From JACVRM01 sp046262315 (GTDB lineage Bacteria > Actinomycetota > Thermoleophilia > Gaiellales > Gaiellaceae), in NCBI GenBank assembly GCA_046262315.1, contig JBHEMZ010000029.1, positions 49,884 through 113,883 of the forward strand: a stretch of DNA of 64,000 nucleotides, written 5' to 3'. A program made the position numbers and the translations under genes. Shown piece after piece: positions 9,075-17,261 of the stretch (its first letter is position 1; each line of letters opens with the position of its first letter). The notes under the pieces were generated by a model. It was not told the DNA's origin. It worked only from the letters and a program-made list of their open reading frames with translations, and did not search any database.

Positions 9075-10067
9075 TCACCTTGTCGTCGTCCGCCGGGTCC
9101 TATCCGTACATGCCTTCACGTCCTCCAGACAGCGTAGCCACGTGGCCGCTTCCCTGCCGAGGCGGGATTCGGGGTCAACCCGGTTCGCCAGCCGGAACTG
9201 GCGCTCGGCCGCCGGCAGCTGTCCCTGCCACGCGAGCGTGAGACCCAGATGGAACCGGACGGTCGGGGCGCGAGGGAAGCGCCGCGTCAACGGGCCGAGA
9301 CGTGAGAAGGCACGCGCGGGATCGGACTTCGTATAGCGCGCCAGCGCCGCGGCGACCTGCGGTTCCGGGTCGCGCGGGGCAAGCCGGGCGGCCGCCGCGT
9401 ACTGGCGCTCCGCCGAGCGCTGGCGACCCAGCCCCTGGAGGGCTCGCCCGAAGAGCAGCTTCGCGCGGACGTCCGGCCGGCGGGCAGCGCGCTCCAGAGC
9501 CGCGAAGAGCTGCGCCGGTTGGTTGCGCAGGCGCTGGAACGCCCGCGGCGGCTCGAAGCCGGGCACGAATATCGGGATGAACGGTGCCGTCTCGGGATGC
9601 AGGAAGTCCTCGGCGCGCAGCGCGGAGATCGTATTGGGCTGCGCCTCGGCGGCCGAGAGCCACGTCGCCGTCGCTGCGCGCTCGTCACCGCTCCAGAAAC
9701 GGGCCAGTCCGAGGTGGAGAAGGACCAGCGCGTCCCGCGGCCGGCGTCCGGCCAAAGCCTCTAGCGCCGCAACCGTGCCCTCCGGCCAGCGCGCGAACGC
9801 CGCTCCAATCTCCGCAGCGGGTGAGGTGTAGCGGTCGAAAATCCCTTCGGCTTGCTCGCGCCGGCCCCGGGCGTAGAGCGCGCTCGCCCGGCGCAGCGCG
9901 CGCGCCTCCGCGTCGGTCCGCACTCCGAGGTCGAGCACGAGCGGCGGTGCGCCTTTCCGGGCGCCGCCTTCGTCGTCGCCGCCTCGCGCGGCCACGAGCG
10001 CCGTCACGCCGATCGCTGCCGCCGCGGCGAGCGCGACAGCCGCGACGATGCGCGTACGGGCGGACAC
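9075..10067 (-). CDS. Membrane-anchored TPR-like protein
   Basis: 330 residues. One N-terminal membrane segment (about residues 8-28, IVAAVALAAAAAIGVTALVA) followed by a helical repeat domain with TPR-like pairs such as AERQYAAAARLAPRDPEPQVAAAL and AERQFRLANRVDPES. Probably an extracytoplasmic scaffold; no catalytic motif is seen. GTG start at 10067, 12 bases upstream of the sigma factor gene, so the two may be co-transcribed. Divergent from the moeZ-like gene. Confidence 0.75.
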   Translation of the reverse strand: MSARTRIVAAVALAAAAAIGVTALVAARGGDDEGGARKGAPPLVLDLGVRTDAEARALRRASALYARGRREQAEGIFDRYTSPAAEIGAAFARWPEGTVAALEALAGRRPRDALVLLHLGLARFWSGDERAATATWLSAAEAQPNTISALRAEDFLHPETAPFIPIFVPGFEPPRAFQRLRNQPAQLFAALERAARRPDVRAKLLFGRALQGLGRQRSAERQYAAAARLAPRDPEPQVAAALARYTKSDPARAFSRLGPLTRRFPRAPTVRFHLGLTLAWQGQLPAAERQFRLANRVDPESRLGREAATWLRCLEDVKACTDRTRRTTTR

Positions 10068-10123
10068 GCCGACGACCCTAGCGAGCCTCCGCAGCCCGCA
10101 AACTGGTGGCTACTCTGAGGCGA

Positions 10124-11275
10124 ATGGGTCCGGTCGAGGGGATCGCGGAGGTCGACGCCGGGCGAGCGCGCGAGCTGCTCGCGGGCGACGCCGCGCCCGT
10201 GCTCGTCGACGTGCGCGAGCCCGCGGAGTGGAACCAGGGACACCTCGAGGGCGCCACGCTCGTCCCGCTGGCGACACTGGAGGAGCGCATCGCCGAGGTG
10301 GCGCCGAAGCTCGAGCGACCCGTGCTGCTGTATTGCCGCTCGGGCCAGCGCTCAGGACGTGCCGCAGCGACCCTGGCGGCCGCAGGCTACGCGGAGCCGA
10401 TCAACCTGGCGGGCGGGATGGTCGCCTGGGAAGAGCTCGGTCTGCCCACGATCGTTCCGAGCTCGCTCGACCGCGACAAGGTGCGCCGTTACAGCCGCCA
10501 CCTGCTCATCCCCGAGCTCGGCGAGACGGGGCAGCTCAGGCTGCTCGACTCGCGCATCCTGCTTGTCGGCGCCGGAGGCCTCGGCTCGCCGGCCGCCCTC
10601 TACCTCGCCGCCGCCGGAGTCGGAACGGTCGGCATCGTCGACGCTGACGTCGTCGACGACTCGAACCTCCAGCGCCAGGTGCTGCACTCAACCGCTGCCC
10701 TCGGCCGGCCGAAGGTCGAGTCCGCGCGCGAGCGCATCGAGGGCCTGAACCCTGACGTGGACGTGATCGCCTACGACGAGCGCCTCACCTCCGAGAACGT
10801 CGATGCGATCCTCGACAAAGGCTGGGACGTGATCGTAGACGGGGCGGACAACTTCCCCACCCGCTACCTGGTGAACGACGCGTCCGTCTGGCACGGCATC
10901 CCGGTCGTGCACGGCTCGATCTTCCGCTTCGAGGGCCAGATCACTGTTTTCAAGGCGCACGAGGGCCCTTGCTACCGCTGTCTCTTCCCGCAGCCGCCTC
11001 CGCCGGAGCTGGCGCCGAGCTGCGCGGAGGGCGGCGTGCTGGGCGTGCTCCCCGGAGTGATCGGATCCCTCCAGGCAAGCGAGGCCCTGAAGCTCGCACT
11101 CGGCATCGGCGAGCCGCTCGTCGGCCGGCTGCTGCTCTACGACGCCCTCGAGGCCTCGTTCACCGAGGTGGCGCTGCGCCGCGACCCCGACTGCCCGGTG
11201 TGCGGCGAGAACCCGACGATCACCGAATACGTGGATTACGTGGAGTTCTGCCTCGGACCCGAGGATGCGGCCTGA
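10124..11275 (+). CDS. MoeZ/MoeB-like ubiquitin-like-protein activating enzyme with N-terminal rhodanese domain
   Basis: 383 residues. Residues 1 to about 105 form a rhodanese domain with active-site loop YCRSGQRSG (Cys71). Residues about 115-383 form a ThiF/MoeB/E1-like domain: nucleotide site VGAGGLGSPA, the DxxDxSNLQRQ-type loop DDSNLQRQVLHS, adenylation Asp in DGADNFPTRYLVND, and two Cys pairs (CYRC, CPVC) that bind zinc. Role by homology: adenylates and thiocarboxylates a small sulfur carrier, here the adjacent CysO. The ATG at 10124 is preferred to the GTG at 10106 because the rhodanese fold begins there. In mycobacterial MoeZ the rhodanese domain is C-terminal, so the order here is reversed. 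Confidence 0.9.
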   Translation: MGPVEGIAEVDAGRARELLAGDAAPVLVDVREPAEWNQGHLEGATLVPLATLEERIAEVAPKLERPVLLYCRSGQRSGRAAATLAAAGYAEPINLAGGMVAWEELGLPTIVPSSLDRDKVRRYSRHLLIPELGETGQLRLLDSRILLVGAGGLGSPAALYLAAAGVGTVGIVDADVVDDSNLQRQVLHSTAALGRPKVESARERIEGLNPDVDVIAYDERLTSENVDAILDKGWDVIVDGADNFPTRYLVNDASVWHGIPVVHGSIFRFEGQITVFKAHEGPCYRCLFPQPPPPELAPSCAEGGVLGVLPGVIGSLQASEALKLALGIGEPLVGRLLLYDALEASFTEVALRRDPDCPVCGENPTITEYVDYVEFCLGPEDAA

Positions 11276-11553
11276 TGGCGACCGTGCGCATTCCTCCGAC
11301 ACTGCGGGCAGAGACGGGCGGGGATCGCGCCGTCACAGCGGTGGGGATGACCGTCCGTGAGGTGCTCGACGACTTGACCCGCCACTACCCGGAGCTCCAG
11401 GCGCGCATCTACGCCGACGGCGGCCTGGCTCGCTTCGTGAACGCCTACGTCGACGGCGAGGACATACGCACCCTCGACGGCCTCGAGACACCGGTGGGCG
11501 ACGGCTCGACCGTGATCCTCCTTCCCGCGATGGCCGGCGGACTCGCGAGTTAG
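11275..11553 (+). CDS. cysO: CysO-like sulfur-carrier protein (ubiquitin fold)
   Basis: Small MoaD/ThiS-fold protein, 92 residues, whose C-terminal diglycine (Gly88-Gly89) would carry the thiocarboxylate sulfur for CysM. Visible features: MATVRIPPTLR, VREVLDDLTRHYPEL, FVNAYVDGEDIRTL and VILLPAMAGG. Unlike the mycobacterial protein, which ends at Gly-Gly, three residues LAS follow and would need removal before activation. The ATG overlaps the stop of the activating enzyme as TGATG. The cysM gene follows after 35 bases. Confidence 0.88.
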   Translation: MATVRIPPTLRAETGGDRAVTAVGMTVREVLDDLTRHYPELQARIYADGGLARFVNAYVDGEDIRTLDGLETPVGDGSTVILLPAMAGGLAS

Positions 11554-11588
11554 TCGCTCTTAGCCACCAGGCCACGCGCGCGGCACTC

Positions 11589-12527
11589 ATGGCTGTCAAG
11601 ACCACCAGCTCGCTTCTCGATCTCGTCGGCTCGACGCCGCTGGTCGAGCTCTCGCGGCTCTCTCCGAAGCCGGGAGTACGCCTGTTCGCGAAGCTCGAGG
11701 GCCAGAACCCCACCGGCTCGATCAAGGACCGCGTCGCGAAAGCGATGATCGACGACGCGGAGACGTCCGGCGAGCTCGATCAGACGCGCGAGCTGCTCGA
11801 GCCGACGAGCGGGAACACTGGCATTTCGCTCGCCATGGTCGCGCGCATCAAGGGTTACAGGCTGACCTGCGTGATGCCCGAGGACGCCACGGAGGAGCGC
11901 CGACGGCTGCTCGGCCTGCTGGGCGCGAAGATCGTGCTCTCACCCGCGGGCGAAGGCACCAACGGCTCGGTGCGCGTCGCCAAGCAGCTCTGCGAGCGGG
12001 ATCCGCGCCTTTTCATGCCTTTTCAGTACGAGAATCTGGCGAACCCCCGGGCCCACTACGACGGCACGGGAGCCGAGATCGTGGAGGCACTCGACCGCGT
12101 GGACGTCCTCGTCGCGGGCCTCGGAACGGGAGGCACGCTCATGGGCGCGGGCGCTCGGGTGCGCGAGGCGTTTCCGGACGTCGTCGTGGCAGGCGTGGAG
12201 CCGCTGCCGGGCGACCCCGTCATCGGCCTGCGCTCGCTGGAAGACGGCTACGTACCCCCGATCCTCGACGTATCGAGGCTCGACCGCAAGATCCTGGTCT
12301 CGAACGAGGACTCGGTGAGCGGCGTCCGCGCGCTGCTCGACCACGAGGCCATTTTCGCTGGCGTCTCCTCGGGCGGCGTCATCCACGTCGGGCTGCGGCT
12401 TGCCGCTGAGCTCGAGGAGGGCGTGGTCGTGTGCGTGCTCGCAGACGGCGGCTGGAAGTACCTGTCTGCCCCGTTCTGGGCCGCCGACGATGTCGAGCGG
12501 GCGATGGAGCGCACCGTCTGGTGGTAG
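11589..12527 (+). CDS. cysM: CysM-type cysteine synthase (CysO-dependent)
   Basis: Fold-type II PLP enzyme, 312 residues. PLP lysine is Lys46 in NPTGSIKDR; the substrate loop is PTSGNTGIS; the phosphate-binding glycine loop is GLGTGGT. In mycobacteria the enzyme joins O-phosphoserine with the thiocarboxylate sulfur of CysO to give CysO-cysteine, and the gene context (activating enzyme, cysO, mec) points to the same use here. Sequence alone does not exclude O-acetylserine as substrate. An inverted repeat overlaps its stop codon. Confidence 0.92.
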   Translation: MAVKTTSSLLDLVGSTPLVELSRLSPKPGVRLFAKLEGQNPTGSIKDRVAKAMIDDAETSGELDQTRELLEPTSGNTGISLAMVARIKGYRLTCVMPEDATEERRRLLGLLGAKIVLSPAGEGTNGSVRVAKQLCERDPRLFMPFQYENLANPRAHYDGTGAEIVEALDRVDVLVAGLGTGGTLMGAGARVREAFPDVVVAGVEPLPGDPVIGLRSLEDGYVPPILDVSRLDRKILVSNEDSVSGVRALLDHEAIFAGVSSGGVIHVGLRLAAELEEGVVVCVLADGGWKYLSAPFWAADDVERAMERTVWW

Positions 12528-12553
12528 GCCGCGCCGCTTCGCGCCGCGGCCTA
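12525..12553 (+). terminator. Inverted repeat overlapping the cysM stop
   Basis: Arms TAGGCCGCG (12525-12533, beginning with the stop codon) and CGCGGCCTA (12545-12553) with an 11-base loop that can pair partly. No T-run follows, so it could act as a processing or partial termination site between cysM and mec rather than a full terminator. Confidence 0.45.
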
Positions 12554-12585
12554 GGTGGAGTTCTCTCACGCCGGGAAACCGCGTA

Positions 12586-12963
12586 GTGGTGATTCCGGCG
12601 GCGATTCGCGAGCAGCTTCGCGCGCACGCGCGCGAAGCGCTTCCCGGCGAGGCCTGCGGCGTCGTGGTGCTCGAAGACGATAGGGCGGTGCGGTACGAGC
12701 GCGGCCGCAACGCCTCCCGCTCTCCGTACCGGTTCAATCTGGAGCTCGATCCGGAGGTCTGGTTCCTCGAGGACGAGGGTTACGAGCTCGCCGTCTTCCA
12801 CTCGCACCCAGCGTCCGAGCCGCGGCCGTCGCGCACCGACCTCGCGAACGTCGGGCTCTGGGAGGGGCGCCCGTACCTGATCGTGCGGGCGGACAACGGC
12901 GAGCTGCGCGGCTGGCGCATCGTGGGCGACGCCGTGACCGAGGAGCCGCTCGCCGATCAATGA
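12586..12963 (+). CDS. mec: Mec-like JAMM/MPN+ metalloprotease
   Basis: Zinc protease of 125 residues with the complete JAMM motif: Glu22 (PGEACG), His72 and His74 (VFHSHPASE), a serine, and Asp85 (RPSRTD), fitting HxH-x10-D. In mycobacteria Mec+ releases cysteine from CysO-cysteine; by context it does so here, and may also trim the CysO tail. Start is one of two adjacent GTG codons (12586 or 12589); the first is given. No Shine-Dalgarno is evident. Convergent with the cupredoxin gene. Confidence 0.88.
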   Translation: MVIPAAIREQLRAHAREALPGEACGVVVLEDDRAVRYERGRNASRSPYRFNLELDPEVWFLEDEGYELAVFHSHPASEPRPSRTDLANVGLWEGRPYLIVRADNGELRGWRIVGDAVTEEPLADQ

Positions 12964-12967
12964 GGGG

Positions 12968-12995
12968 CGCGCGGCCCGCCCTCCCGAGCCGCGCG
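12968..12995. terminator. Hairpin between convergent mec and cupredoxin genes
   Basis: Perfect 8-base arms CGCGCGGC (12968-12975) and GCCGCGCG (12988-12995) with a 12-base loop, in the 46-base gap between two convergent genes. Suitable as a bidirectional transcription end; it lacks a T-run. Confidence 0.45.
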
Positions 12996-13009
12996 TCTCG
13001 GACGCGACC

Positions 13010-13357
13010 TCAGACGACCTTGAACGAGCCCTTCATCGAGCTCTTATGCGGATCGCAGACGTACGTGTAGGTGCCCTTCTTCAGCGTCACAGTCCACGTC
13101 TTCGTCCCCCTGGCGGCAACGCCGGACTTCTTGTTCACGCCACCGCCCTTGAGGTGGAAGTTGTGGATGTTCGACTTGTCCTGAACGGTGATCCTGTACT
13201 TGCCTGCCTTCAGCCTCGTGACCTTCTTCCCGCCCATCTTGAGCGTGATCGTGAAGCCCGGGCCGACCGTCGCCGTGAGCTTGTTGGCTGCCTGCGCACT
13301 CACCGGCAGGGCGAGCGCGACCGCGGTCACGGCGAAGACCCAGATGTGCCGACGCAT
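13010..13357 (-). CDS. Secreted cupredoxin (plastocyanin/azurin-like)
   Basis: 115 residues: signal peptide (about 1-23, ending VSAQAA) then a single cupredoxin domain. Copper ligands visible: a histidine in IHNFHL (His65 or His68), Cys101 and His104 in VCDPHKSSM, and Met108. A small extracytoplasmic electron carrier or copper-binding protein. The ATG at 13357 is decided by GAGGAG five bases upstream; the in-frame GTG two codons earlier would fall inside that site. Confidence 0.85.
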   Translation of the reverse strand: MRRHIWVFAVTAVALALPVSAQAANKLTATVGPGFTITLKMGGKKVTRLKAGKYRITVQDKSNIHNFHLKGGGVNKKSGVAARGTKTWTVTLKKGTYTYVCDPHKSSMKGSFKVV

Positions 13358-13458
13358 TGACACTCCTCTCGTGTGCTGCTCGAGTACCCCGCCCGCTCGA
13401 GAGAGCGGCGCGGCTCAAGTCTAGATACGGGCCTGCAGTCGAAACGGTTCTAGGAGGG

Positions 13459-13845
13459 CTAGCGCGTGACGGGCGCCGCCGCGGCGATGCGGATCTCGGC
13501 AACGATGTCGTCGAGCCGCGCATCCTTCGTCAGGCAGGCGAGGGCGCCCGCCTCCTTCAGCGCCTCGATCTCGCGCACGGTTGCCGAGGCGGTAAGGCCG
13601 ACCACGGCGGTTCCGGGCGTCGCGGCCCGGATGGCGCGTGTCGTCTCCACGCCGTTCATACCAGGCAGCCGGTAGTCGAGCAGCACGACATCCAGCCGGG
13701 TCTTGCGGCAGAGCGTGACTGCTTCCTCGCCCGACCCCACCGCCCCGGCGACCTCCACTCCGGGCTTACCCCCGAGGAGCAGCACGAGGGCCTCGCGGAA
13801 CACCGCGTTGTCCTCGACGATGCCCACGCGTAGCGTTTCGCCCAC
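13459..13845 (-). CDS. Stand-alone response regulator receiver domain
   Basis: 128 residues, only a receiver domain with no output domain. Acidic pocket Glu11-Asp12 (IVEDN), phosphorylated Asp57 (LLDYRLPG), Thr in GLTAS and the conserved Lys in CLTKD. Helix 1 and the loop after Asp57 are like NarL-type receivers. GTG start at 13845. No histidine kinase is near, so the partner is unknown. Confidence 0.85.
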   Translation of the reverse strand: MGETLRVGIVEDNAVFREALVLLLGGKPGVEVAGAVGSGEEAVTLCRKTRLDVVLLDYRLPGMNGVETTRAIRAATPGTAVVGLTASATVREIEALKEAGALACLTKDARLDDIVAEIRIAAAAPVTR

Positions 13846-13990
13846 ACGGCCACTCTAGGCCGGGGCCCTGACAGCACGGCCGGAGCCCCACGTGCCCCCA
13901 AGGGGATCCCAGCGCCCCTGAAGTCACAGTAGCGAGGTATGGCGCACCCGACTGTCGCGCAAGCGCGACGATCTCGCGCACCGCGTACTA

Positions 13991-14182
13991 CTAGACGGCC
14001 TTCTGGACTTTCCCGGCCTTGAGGCAGCGCGTGCAGACGTACGCGCGCGTCGCCTTGCCGCCGAGCAGCATGCGGACGCGCTGGAGGTTCGGGTCGAAGC
14101 GGCGCTTCGACGCGACCATCGAGTGGCTCCGGGAGTGCCCGAAGGCGGGCTTCTTGTCGCAGATAGCGCAGATACGTGACAC
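13991..14182 (-). CDS. rpmB: 50S ribosomal protein L28
   Basis: 63 residues, the standard size. Begins MSRICAICDKKPAFGHSRSH and contains KRRFDPNLQRVR, the L28 signature. Four cysteines as two pairs (CAIC, CTRC) show the zinc-binding form of L28, generally linked to zinc-replete growth. Start is GTG at 14182; upstream codons in frame are antisense of ribH. No obvious Shine-Dalgarno. Confidence 0.95.
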   Translation of the reverse strand: MSRICAICDKKPAFGHSRSHSMVASKRRFDPNLQRVRMLLGGKATRAYVCTRCLKAGKVQKAV

Positions 14183-14249
14183 GGGATGGACGAGTGTAGA
14201 CGAAGAAACCGATCCGACGACGACGCGCTGCGCGGTGATTCGCGGAGTT

Positions 14250-14891
14250 TTAACGCGCCTTCTCGCGGGGCACCTCGGCGCCCCGCAACTGCGCGAGGAC
14301 GTTGGCCATCTCGAGGGCACCGCGGACCGCGTCGGCCCCTTTGTCGATCCGCTCAAGCGCCTGCTCGGTGGTCTCGCACGTGAGCACGCCGAATGCAACG
14401 GGCACACCCGTCTCGAGCGCTGCGAGCTGGAGCCCGCTCGCGGCCTCGCCGGCCACGTAGTCGAAGTGCGGTGTCTCGCCGCGAATGACGCAGCCGAGCG
14501 CGATGATGCACGCATAGTGGCGAGTCTTCGCGAGCGCCATTGCGGCTAGCGGCAGCTCGAACGCGCCGGGTACGGGTACGACGGTGACAGCCTCGCGTGC
14601 GACGCCCTCCTCCTCGAGCGTGTCGAGCGCGCGCTCGAGCAGGCTGCTCGTCACCTCGCCGTTGAAGCGGCCCACGACCACTCCGACCGCTCGGCCATCC
14701 CCGTCGGGCGCTCCCTCGACGACCGCGTAGCCGGCCGGCACCCGGAGTTCGCCAACCGCGTGCTCGGACGTGCGGCCGTCGGGCTCGGACGGCGGCCGCA
14801 ACACTGGAGCGGCGCTGGCGGCGATCGTCTCGTCCACCGCGTCCGGCGCGGCATCGGGGGCGAGGTCGGCTTCCGGAACGCGGTCGCTCAT
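14250..14891 (-). CDS. ribH: 6,7-dimethyl-8-ribityllumazine synthase with N-terminal extension
   Basis: Last-but-one step of riboflavin synthesis: condenses the dihydroxybutanone phosphate made by RibBA with the pyrimidine from RibD. The core starts near residue 68 (GVVVGRFNGEVTSSLL) with the catalytic loop GCVIRGETPHFDYVAGEA and His in that loop. The protein has 213 residues against about 155 for the family; the extra 65 N-terminal residues are rich in Asp, Glu, Pro and Ala. ATG at 14891 overlaps the ribBA stop (TGATG), which supports this early start and hence the extension. Confidence 0.92.
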   Translation of the reverse strand: MSDRVPEADLAPDAAPDAVDETIAASAAPVLRPPSEPDGRTSEHAVGELRVPAGYAVVEGAPDGDGRAVGVVVGRFNGEVTSSLLERALDTLEEEGVAREAVTVVPVPGAFELPLAAMALAKTRHYACIIALGCVIRGETPHFDYVAGEAASGLQLAALETGVPVAFGVLTCETTEQALERIDKGADAVRGALEMANVLAQLRGAEVPREKAR

Positions 14892-16156
14892 TCGTCGCTT
14901 GTCTCGGCCTCGCCGAACCGGAGATCCTGGTGATGCAGGCGGTGGCCCAGCTTGTCTCGCTTCGCGGTCAGGTAGCGACGGTTCTCGGCGTTCGGCGACA
15001 CCTCGATGGGCACCTGCTCGACCACGGTCAGCCCGTACCCTTCGAGACCTGTCAGCTTCTTCGGGTTGTTCGTGAGGATGCGGATCGTGGTCAGGCCGAG
15101 GTCGGCGAGGATCTGGTTCCCGATCCCCCACTCCCGCGCGTCGGCCTGGAAACCGAGCTCGAGGTTCGCCTCGACGGTGTCGAGCCCGTTCTCCTGCAGC
15201 TCATAGGCCTTCAGCTTGTTGAGCAGGCCGATGCCGCGGCCCTCCTGCGACATGTAGAGCAGGACCCCGCGCTCCTGTGCTCCGATCTGCACCAGCGCCT
15301 GTTCCAGCTGCTCGCCGCAGTCGCAGCGCAGCGAGCGGAACACGTCGCCGGTCAGGCACTCCGAGTGCACGCGGACGAGCACGTCCTCGGTCCCGTCCAC
15401 GTCGCCCTTCACGAGCGCGAGGTGCGGCTTGCCGTTCAGCGTCTCGCGGTAGGCGACGGCCGTGAACTCGCCGTATGCGGTCGGCAGCCGGACCGTCGTC
15501 GTGCGCTCGACGAGCTTCTCGGTGCGCCGCCGGTACTCGATCAAATCGGCGACGGTGATCATCTTCAGGCCGTGCCGCCCGCAGTACTCGACGAGGTCGG
15601 GAACGCGCGCCATGGTGCCGTCCTCGCGCATGACCTCGCAGACGACGCCCGCGGGGATGAGACCGGCGAGACGCGCGAGGTCGACGGCCGCCTCCGTCTG
15701 TCCGGCGCGCCGCAGGACCCCGCCGTCTCGCGCACGTAACGGGAAGACATGGCCGGGGTGGACGAGGTCGTTCGGGCCCTTGCCCGGGTCGATCGCAACC
15801 TGGATGGTGCGTGAGCGGTCGTGGGCGGAGATTCCGGTGGTGACGCCCTCGCGCGCTTCGATGGAGATCGTGAACGCGGTACCGAGCGGCGTTTCGTTTT
15901 TCTGCGCCATGGGCGAAAGACCGAGCTGATCGCAACGTTTCTCGGTCAGGCTGAGACAGATCAGACCGCGCGCATGTGTCGCCATGAAGTTGATCGCCTC
16001 GGGCGTGGCGAACTGCGCGGCGATGACGAGGTCACCCTCGTTCTCGCGGTCGGGAGCGTCGACGACGACGACGAACTTCCCCGCGCGCACGTCCTCGACC
16101 GCCTCGTCGATCGTGGCGAACGGCGACATCACGGCGGGGGTGTCGGTCGTGGTCAC
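14888..16156 (-). CDS. ribBA: Bifunctional 3,4-dihydroxy-2-butanone-4-phosphate synthase / GTP cyclohydrolase II
   Basis: 422 residues. N-terminal DHBP synthase domain (about 10-210): acidic metal site in DRENEGDLV and the [10 protein letters not shown] loop. C-terminal GTP cyclohydrolase II (about 215-422): zinc site [23 protein letters not shown] and the [10 protein letters not shown] region. Supplies both starting branches of riboflavin. Start: GTG at 16156 overlaps the upstream stop as GTGA; an ATG nine codons later (16129) is possible. Followed at once by ribH. Confidence 0.95.
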   Translation of the reverse strand: MTTTDTPAVMSPFATIDEAVEDVRAGKFVVVVDAPDRENEGDLVIAAQFATPEAINFMATHARGLICLSLTEKRCDQLGLSPMAQKNETPLGTAFTISIEAREGVTTGISAHDRSRTIQVAIDPGKGPNDLVHPGHVFPLRARDGGVLRRAGQTEAAVDLARLAGLIPAGVVCEVMREDGTMARVPDLVEYCGRHGLKMITVADLIEYRRRTEKLVERTTTVRLPTAYGEFTAVAYRETLNGKPHLALVKGDVDGTEDVLVRVHSECLTGDVFRSLRCDCGEQLEQALVQIGAQERGVLLYMSQEGRGIGLLNKLKAYELQENGLDTVEANLELGFQADAREWGIGNQILADLGLTTIRILTNNPKKLTGLEGYGLTVVEQVPIEVSPNAENRRYLTAKRDKLGHRLHHQDLRFGEAETSDE

Positions 16157-16584
16157 GCGGAGGATGGTAACGAGCCGCCGCCCGCCAGCGGCTCCCAGAC
16201 AACCTCGGCGACCTCCAGCCGGATCTCGCGGTCGCGGCCCTCGCCGCTCAGAACGCACAGTGCATCGTTGAGGTGCGCATACCGCTCGTCGCCGCACGAA
16301 TGCGTGATCGTGCCGACCACCTCGCGCCCGTAGTCGCGCGCGCGGCCGAAACCGCGGATGTCGAAGGCAACTGCGGCCCCGTCGTCGGTCTGGATCACGC
16401 CCTGGAGGTCCGGGAGGTAAACGTCGTCGGGCCGCAACCGAGGGTGATTCATGCCGCGGAAGCGGCCCGTGAGCGAGCCCTCGCAGCGGCCCTCCGCGAA
16501 AAAGACACCCGCGAACTCCGAGCCCTCGACGAAGTAGTGCTCCGGGTACGAGAAGCGGATCCGGTAAAGGGGCTCGAGCCTCAT
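16153..16584 (-). CDS. DUF3237-like protein inside the riboflavin operon
   Basis: 143 residues, no signal peptide, predicted beta-rich: [60 protein letters not shown]. The GR..G.NHPR..PDG..LPD pattern resembles DUF3237/UPF0311, whose function is unknown. It overlaps ribE upstream (ATGA) and ribBA downstream (GTGA), so it is translated with the riboflavin genes and may serve that pathway; this is inference from position. Confidence 0.75.
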   Translation of the reverse strand: MRLEPLYRIRFSYPEHYFVEGSEFAGVFFAEGRCEGSLTGRFRGMNHPRLRPDDVYLPDLQGVIQTDDGAAVAFDIRGFGRARDYGREVVGTITHSCGDERYAHLNDALCVLSGEGRDREIRLEVAEVVWEPLAGGGSLPSSA

Positions 16585-17168
16585 CGGGCCATCAGGCGCT
16601 CCACGTACTTGGCGAGCACGTCGGCCTCCAGGTTGACCTCGTCCCCGGTCGCGAGCAATCCCAAGGTCGTGGCGGCAAGCGTGTGCGGCACCAGAGCGGC
16701 GTCGAACGCGTCGGCGTGGAGCGCGGCCACGGTCAGCGAGACCCCGTCCACCGTCACGGAGCCCTTTTCCACGCAGAGGCGCAGCACCTCGGGCGGCGCC
16801 TGGATCGTGACGCGTGCTCCGGCACCCTCCGGCTCGACCGCGCGCACGCGGCCGACGGCGTCCACGTGACCCTGCACGTAGTGGCCGCCCAGCGGCTCGC
16901 CGGCGCGAAGGGCAGGCTCCACGTTGACGAGCGCGTCCGCTGCGAGGCGACCCAAGGTCGTCCGGCGGAGCGTCTCCGGAACGGCCTCGAACGCGATCTG
17001 CCCGTTGGAGACGGCCACGGCCGTGAGGCAGCAGCCGCTGAGCGACACGGAGTCGCCGACAGTGATCCCGGCCGCCGTGGCGGGGGCCTCGACCATCAGC
17101 CGAACATTGCCGTCGCCCCGCTCGAGGCGAGCGACCCGGCCGCGTTCGCGCACGATGCCTGTGAACAC
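16581..17168 (-). CDS. ribE: Riboflavin synthase, alpha chain
   Basis: Dismutates two dimethylribityllumazine molecules to riboflavin. 195 residues with two homologous lumazine-binding halves: the N-terminus MFTGIVRERGRV with GDSVSLSGCCLTA, and the second half HYVQGHVDAVGRV with KGSVTVDGVSLTV. The MFTGIV start (GTG at 17168) is diagnostic. First gene of its unit; the plus-strand ECF sigma gene begins 93 bases away in the opposite direction. Confidence 0.95.
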   Translation of the reverse strand: MFTGIVRERGRVARLERGDGNVRLMVEAPATAAGITVGDSVSLSGCCLTAVAVSNGQIAFEAVPETLRRTTLGRLAADALVNVEPALRAGEPLGGHYVQGHVDAVGRVRAVEPEGAGARVTIQAPPEVLRLCVEKGSVTVDGVSLTVAALHADAFDAALVPHTLAATTLGLLATGDEVNLEADVLAKYVERLMAR

Positions 17169-17261
17169 GCACCAAGGCTAACCGCGGAGGTTGCAAGCTC
17201 GGCACAGGCCGTCACACATGCGTGCGTCCAGCGCCGCTAGGCTCATTCTCGGGGAGGAGGA

